From positions 124,001 to 188,000 of the forward strand of contig LNGK01000013.1 of the NCBI GenBank assembly GCA_001510575.1: a DNA stretch of 64,000 nt, given 5' to 3'. This DNA comes from Knoxdaviesia capensis. Lineage: Eukaryota > Ascomycota > Sordariomycetes > Microascales > Gondwanamycetaceae. This document shows, one piece after another, positions 57,901 to 64,000 of the stretch (the first letter of the stretch is position 1; each line of letters starts with the position of its first letter). Below the pieces are notes generated by a model. It saw only the letters and a list, made by a program, of their open reading frames with translations, was not told the DNA's origin and made no database searches. The position numbers were made by a program, and so were the translations under genes.

Positions 57901-59760
57901 CGGCTTATTCGAGTAAACTAGCTAGTAGAAATAGCTAGTATAGTTATATATACGGGCTCGTTCGTGTGAACTAGCTAGTAGAAATAGCTAGTACTAGCTT
58001 ATTCGAGTAAACTAGCTAGTAGAAATAGCTAGTACTAGCTTATTCGAGTGAACTAGCTAGTAGAAATAGCTAGTACTAGCTTATTTAAGTAAACTAGCTA
58101 GTGGAAATAGCTAGTACTAGCTTATTCGAGTAAACTAGCTAGTAGAAATAGCTAGTACTAGCTTATTTAAGTAAACTAGCTAGTAGAAATAGCTAGTACT
58201 AGCTTATTTAAGTAAACTAGCTAGTAGAAATAGCTAGTATAGCTATATATACGGGCTTATTTAAGTAAACTAGCTAGTAGAAATAGCTAGTGCTAGCTTA
58301 TTTAAGTAAAATAGCTAGTAGAAATAGCTAGTATAGCTATATATACGGGCTTATTAGAGTAAACTAGCTAATAGAAATAGCTAGAGTAGCTATATATACG
58401 GGCTCGTTTAAATAAAATAGCTAGTAGAAATAGCTAATATAACTATATATATAGGCTTATTCGAGTAAACTAGCTAGTAGAAATAGCTAGTACTAGCTTA
58501 TTCGAGTAAACTAGCTAGTAGAAATAGCTAGTATAGCTATATATACGGGCTCGTTCGTATAAACTAGCTAGTAGAAATAGCTAGTGCTAGCTTATTCGAG
58601 TAAACTAGCTAGTAGAAATAGCTAATACTAGCTTATTCGAGTAAACTAGCTAGTAGAAATAGCTAGTACTAGCTCGTTCAAGCGAAATAGCTAGTAGAAA
58701 TAACTAGTACTAGCTTATCCGAGTAAACTAGCTAGTAGAAATAGCTAGTACTAGCTCATTCGAGTGAACTAGCTAGTAGAAATAGCTAGTGCTAGCTCGT
58801 TCGAGTGAACTAGCTAGTAGAAATAGCTAGTACTAGCTTATTCGAGTGAACCAGCTAGTAGAAATAGCTAGTACTAGCTATATATGCGGGCTCATTCGAG
58901 TAAACTAGCTAGTAGAAACTACTAGTACTAGCTCGTTCGAGCGAAATAGCTAGTAGAAATAGTTAGTACTAGCTTATTTAAGTGAACTAGCTAGTAGAAA
59001 TAGCTAGTGCTAGCTCATTCGAGTGAACTAGCTAGTAGAAATAGCTAGTACTAGCTTATTCGAGTGAACTAGCTAGTAGAAATAGCTAGTACTAGCTTAT
59101 TCGAGTGAACTAGCTAGTAGAAATAGCTAGTACTAGCTTATTCGAGTAAACTAGCTAGTAGAAATAGCTAGTATAGCTATATATACGGGCTTATTCGAGT
59201 AAACTAGCTAGTAGAAATAGCTAGTACTAGCTCGTTCAAGTAAAATAGCTAGTAGAAACAGCTAGTATAGCTACACATACGGGCTCATTAGAGTAAACCA
59301 GCTAGTAGAAACAGCTAGTGCTAGCTCGTTCGAGTAAACCAGCTAGTAGAAACAGCTAGTACTAGCTCATTCGAGTAAACCAGCTAGTAGAAACAGCTAG
59401 TGCTAGCTACATATGCGGGCTCATTCGAGTGAACTAGCTAGTAGAAATAGCTAGTGCTAGCTCGTTCGAGTAAAATAGCTAGTACTAGCTCGTTCGAGTA
59501 AAATAGCTAGTAGAAATAGCTAGTGTGGCTACACATGCGGGCTCATTCGAGTGAACCAGCTAGTGGAAACAGCTAGTGCTGGCTCGTTCGAGCGAAACAG
59601 CCAGTAGAAACAGCTAGTGCTGGCTCATTCGAGTGAACTAGCCAGTAGAAACAGCTAGTGCTGGCTCATTCGAGTGAACCAGCTAGTGGAAATAGCCAGT
59701 GTGGCTACACATACGGGCTCGTTCGTGTGAACTAGCTAGTAGAAATAGCTAGTATAGCTA
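54971..59760. repeat. Minisatellite of almost 5 kb with interleaved 41-bp and 53-bp units
   Basis: Roughly a hundred tandem units by eye. The short unit (41 bp) runs ACTAGCTTATTCGAGTGAAC then TAGCTAGTAGAAATAGCTAGT. The long unit (53 bp) has an extra segment, ATAGCTATATATACGGGC, in place of ACTAG before CTTATTCGAG. Every unit carries CTAGCTA-GTAGAAA-TAGCTAG, a perfect 7-bp inverted repeat with a 7-nt loop. Units vary chiefly by C/T and G/A, so RIP has acted. Less damaged units, with CAGCCAGTAGAAACAGC and GTGCTGGCTCGTTCGAG, lie at about 55140-55260, 56000-56480 and 59240-59720. No protein can be read through it. Confidence 0.95.
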
Positions 59761-62700
59761 AATATACTATCTTATTTACTTACTTAGTAGTACTAGCCCG
59801 TAGTACTAGTAGCTAGTATCTCTAAATATACTAGCTTATTCTAGCGAACTAGTAGTAGAAACCTAGTATAGCTAAATATACTACCTACTTCGCTTAGATA
59901 GTATACTAGCTAGTTACTAGTATTTATAGCTTTTTAGAGAGTAGAAATAATATATAAATAATCGATAAGTTATATATTATAATATTAAAGCTCTATTATT
60001 CTATAAAAAAGAATTAATATATTAAACTTATCTTAATACTAGTATTATATTAACCCTAAGAAATCCTTAACCTAAGTACCGTATCTTCTAATAATTTAAG
60101 GGAATATAAAAGCTAATATCTTTATAGAACCTTAGATAACTCTTACTAATATCTTAAAGAGAGTATAGTCTTTATAATAGCTAGAAGTAAATAAAACTAT
60201 TCTCGACTTATCTTATATATAAGACGATTTAGCTTAAAAAGATTAGGATACTTAATATCTTCTTACTATACTACGTAGGATACTTATAGGAGACTATATT
60301 AAAAATAAGCTAGATAATTCTATAGTCTATAAGTACTAAAAAAGATATTCTAGATATCTACTTAGTTTCTAGTAATATATTCGTTAATAGTATTATTAGG
60401 ATCTACTAGGTAATAGCTACTATCGTATCGGATAATACGATATAGATTACGAAGTATACTAAGATAAGCGGGGTAACCGTTATAGGATAATAGAGCGTCT
60501 AATCGTAGCTATAGCTTATCCTAGCACTTTACGTCCTATACTTTAAGAGTCTAATAATAATAAGTAGCGGCCTATATAGATAACTACTATATTATTAATA
60601 TTTTATTATTTTTAGGGGTTAAAGAAATAAAATCTTAATAAGACCGATTAGTAATTACGCGTATAATTATATTAAGACTATAAATATTATATAGTATCGC
60701 CTCTAGATACTCTAGGTATATTAACCTAATACTACCGTCTATTACTATACGAATCTACTATCGACGGTATACCTACGACTAGGTATATATAGCTAGACCT
60801 ACCCTAGGTCCTAGGTCTTCCCCGCTATATAGAAGAATAGCTATAGCTATCCTATCTATTCTATATATCGTCTAAGATAAATACTTACTAAGTAAGTACC
60901 TTAGACCGATATATAGGACGACTAAAAGGTCGGTAACTAGGATACTATCTAGGTATAGTATCGTAGTTATAATAACTATACCGCTAGTCTTAACTTACGT
61001 ATTAAGAGTAGTAGTATAGCTAATACTCCCGCGTATACCTATAATAGCGGGATACTTCGCTTTCTTAGTAAGTTAGGTTACTAGGATAGCCTAGTAAATA
61101 AAGATTAAACCCCGCTAACTACTAAGGCCCGTTATAACGTTAGATAATAGCTAAAATACCTCTTTATAAAGCGAGTCCCTATTATAAGAGATTACTATAT
61201 ATACTATAGTAGGCTAGGTATAAGGGACCTAATATATATTAAACCGATATAAATAGATAGATATCGGGGCTATAAGCTAAGGTAAATCTTTAGGTAGATA
61301 TACTAACGCGATAAGGATTACCTAGGTCTTAGCTAAGGTTAAGAGGCGCTTAATTTCCTATATAGGGGTCGTATAATCGCCTCTATTAGTATTATAAAAT
61401 ATCCGATCTAGCTATCCCTAGCTACGTAATCTTTAGACCTAGTACGTAAACTAACTTAATACGAAGTTATTAGTAAGTATAAGAATAACTTACGTTAGTA
61501 CGTTATATACCTATATATCTTAGATACTTATATCTAGTCGATAGCCTAGGAGCTAATTACGGTATCGTTTTAGACGATTAGGATAATTATAGATAATAAT
61601 AGTATTCCTATTATATAATATATAGCTTAGAATAGCGATAATATACTTAGTATAAGCTAAGAATCTAGATATATAGATAATAAACGGATAGCTCTTTATA
61701 ATTAGGCTAAGAACCTCCTTTCGCGGCCTTAAACGTATAGAGGGATCTATTATTATATTACGAAGAGCCTAGATAGTATTAATATATCCTAAGCGCTTTA
61801 GTTATTTCTATTAAGCTACGTTTATATCGGCCTAGAAGTTAGGAACGGTATTACTAATCCTTCGCTTATTTTATATAATATCTTTAGGCTATATAACTAT
61901 AAATACCGTATCTAGCGATTCTAGACTAAATAGATTATACTACGTAGAGCTAACTATACGAAATTTTACTTAAATAGGAGTAAAAGAAAAAGACGTTAAG
62001 GTATAGTCCCGGGCGTATCTTATTCCTCTAACCTATATCGAATAGCTAGCTTATAAGTTAGCTATTACGTCTCCTACCCCTAGATTAAGCCTATTATCGT
62101 TATTTTCTTTATTATAAGATAGATCCTCTAAGATAGCGTAAACCTCTAGCTTAACTTAGCGCGTAATATAATAATCGTAGAAGTAAATAGTAATATAGCG
62201 TTAACTTTATATAGAAAGGTCTTATTACGTATATAATAGCGAAAAACTCTATAGGTACTATCGTAGGATATCTCTTGCTAGGAGCTTTTACTTAATATAC
62301 GGGTTTCTATAGGTATCTAGATATATAGCCTATATAAACGAGCTTCGCTCTTATAACCTATTAGTATTATCTAATAAGTATTAGTAAAACGGTAATACTA
62401 GCTATAAGTACTAGATAACTAGCGACCTAATATACCGCGGTAGGAAGTAGTAGACGACCTAGCTATTATACGTTAGATATAAAGCCTTATAATATACCGT
62501 TATAAAGGAAATAAACTTATTATCGATAAAGATATTTCGTAGGCCCCCTTACTAAGTATTATTCTATCGTAGCCTAAGAATTTCCGGTATTCTAGGTAGT
62601 TAGCTACTAGTAATATAAAAGAAGACTAGTAAGTATTATTATAGTCGATTTATATTAGCCTAGAAAGCCCGTATAGTATCGATCTTATACCGGGGGGGGT

Positions 62701-64000
62701 CTAAGTCTATTTAGCTAGCGCTATAGGGACTTTTATTTACTTAGCGTATAATTATATCTCGTTACGTATCTATCTAGGTATTAGACGTATCTAACCTAAA
62801 CTAGTATCTAAGGGAAGTATTACTATAGTTATTATAGATTAAATCCTAAGGGATAGCTAGTAGCTAGCTACTAGGTAGTAACTCTTATAAAGAAAGGCTA
62901 AAGACTAGAGTTTTAATTAGCCGAATAGCCTAATTAATAATACCCTATATTAGAGAGCTAATTAACGTAATAGTAAAGGTAGAAGTACCGTATATAACCT
63001 ACCTTCTTTCGAAGTAAAGAACTAGCTAGGCCGTACTATTAGTAATTATCTATATACTATAACTTAACTAGCTAAGTAACTCGTCTATAAGATATAGGCC
63101 TAATATAAACTACGCCTAGCGTAAGAAACGATCCGTACTTTTACGTATACGCTTATTAATACCGATAGTATTCTACTTAGCGGTCTCCTAGATACTAAAT
63201 AGTAGTTTATTAGCCTTAAGGTTAGCTTATTATTCTATAATAGCCTCGTATAAGATATATAACTAGATAACTTTTAGTAGTATAAATAGAGCCTAGTATA
63301 ATAACCCTATTAGTATATACGTAAGGGTTATAGCGGGAGTATTACTATACTAGCGTAGCTCGCTCTAGTATAAGCTACTATCTATCTAGGCGGAGGCTAG
63401 AGGCGGTAAGAGAGGCTAATAGAATATTCTCTATTTCGCTATACCGTAAAGGATAGTCGAATATAGAGATAAAGAGCTTATTAAGCTTATTATTAAGTAG
63501 CTAGTAATAATATATTAGCTAGCGATAAAGTAAAAGTATATCCTATATAAGCTATACCTAAGTATCCGTTAATCGATATCTCTAAAGTAGGTTTAGCTAC
63601 TTATTTAGTAGACCTAGGGCTATCTTAAATATAAATATAATTAACTTTATAGTAACCTTAATATAAGCCTTCTAAGTTCCCTCCTCTAGTTAGAAGCTAA
63701 AGGGTTTACGCTACTCTATAGAAGGGTATACCGTATTTACGTAGGTTAGCGTTACTATTACTAACTAGGTATTAGAAACGTCGGCCTATATAGTCTTAAT
63801 ATATTCCTTAAAAGCCTTCTTTATATAACCTAGCTTAATATCTCTAAGGGCTAGTAGTATAGTAGCGCGTCTAATAGTATTAGCTAAAAACCCTTCTAGA
63901 TAAACGTCTTACTTAACTCGGTATAGCTAGAAGTTAGGCTTAGCTTTAAAGCTAGCTCTAGATATAGTTATAGTTAATAGGCTATTCTTATATACCCTAT
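59761..64000 (-). mobile_element. RIP-damaged repeat to the right edge, including an LTR-element remnant
   Basis: 4.2 kb almost free of CA and TG and full of stops in all frames I read. On the minus strand, a tRNA-Met-type primer-binding site at 62358-62339 indicates an LTR element whose LTR lies above 62358 and whose internal part runs towards 59.8 kb. I could not follow reverse transcriptase or integrase with confidence, so the family is open. Part of this stretch may belong to other elements. Confidence 0.45.
62339..62358 (-). other. Third primer-binding-site-like sequence
   Basis: On the minus strand GGTTATAAGAGCGAAGCTCG follows an LTR-like ...ACTAATA end. It shares GGTTATAAG with the two copia sites at 36779 and 45092 but differs downstream, as if a different methionine tRNA were used. 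Confidence 0.5.

Noticed and set aside
54971..59760. CRISPR-like array
   Set aside because: Units are contiguous without unique spacers, and the organism is a fungus; this is a minisatellite.
1..64000. tRNA or rRNA genes
   Set aside because: I looked for B-box (GGTTCGA) and typical rRNA stretches by eye and found none; a covariance-model scan would be decisive.

Overview
This is nuclear DNA of a filamentous ascomycete, most likely a member of the Eurotiales (Aspergillus/Penicillium type). The evidence is short introns with GT..AG ends, many very small exons, housekeeping genes with fungal architecture, a GH7 cellobiohydrolase, and a large repeat block damaged by repeat-induced point mutation (RIP). 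The species cannot be fixed from the sequence alone.

Layout, 1-36.5 kb: ordinary gene-rich euchromatin. In order: SEC11 signal peptidase (cut by the left edge, minus); a PRPP synthetase with 11 exons (plus); an RBR-type ubiquitin ligase with a long, possibly ubiquitin-like N-terminal half (plus); a secreted GH7 cellobiohydrolase without a cellulose-binding module (minus); a Def1-like CUE/polyglutamine protein (minus); an unrecognised conserved-looking protein (plus); a small cupin (minus); a protein that looks like a GT-A glycosyltransferase (minus); a broken DUF3669 gene (plus); adenylosuccinate lyase with 15 exons (plus); a secreted alpha/beta hydrolase of the lipase type (plus); a cation diffusion facilitator whose metal motifs fit manganese (plus); and a major facilitator transporter whose last exon is separated by a short intron (minus). 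I rebuilt introns by hand; every multi-exon model that lies wholly inside the window sums to a multiple of three.

Layout, 36.5-64 kb: heterochromatin-like. A complete Ty1/copia element (36568-41405) has two LTRs of 211 bp each, a target-site duplication, and a primer-binding site that looks complementary to the 5' half of initiator tRNA-Met. It is followed by a 2.8-kb undamaged island with one gene encoding a caspase-fold (clan CD) protein with a visible His/Cys pair. From about 44.2 kb to the right edge the DNA is almost all RIP-damaged repeats: head-to-head LTR-like arms, a second copia remnant, a minus-strand Ty3/gypsy remnant, a minisatellite of almost 5 kb with roughly a hundred units of two sizes (41 and 53 bp), and a further LTR-element remnant.

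The most informative signal is the RIP pattern. CpA and TpG have almost vanished while CpG is kept, and in the complete copia element the damaged tract starts and stops about 100 bp inside each LTR, leaving the outer LTR ends intact. The two most gene-like novelties are the caspase-fold gene trapped between damaged transposons and the minisatellite with a built-in hairpin in each unit. Linked function among the euchromatic genes is not evident; PRPP synthetase and adenylosuccinate lyase both serve purine synthesis but lie 21 kb apart.
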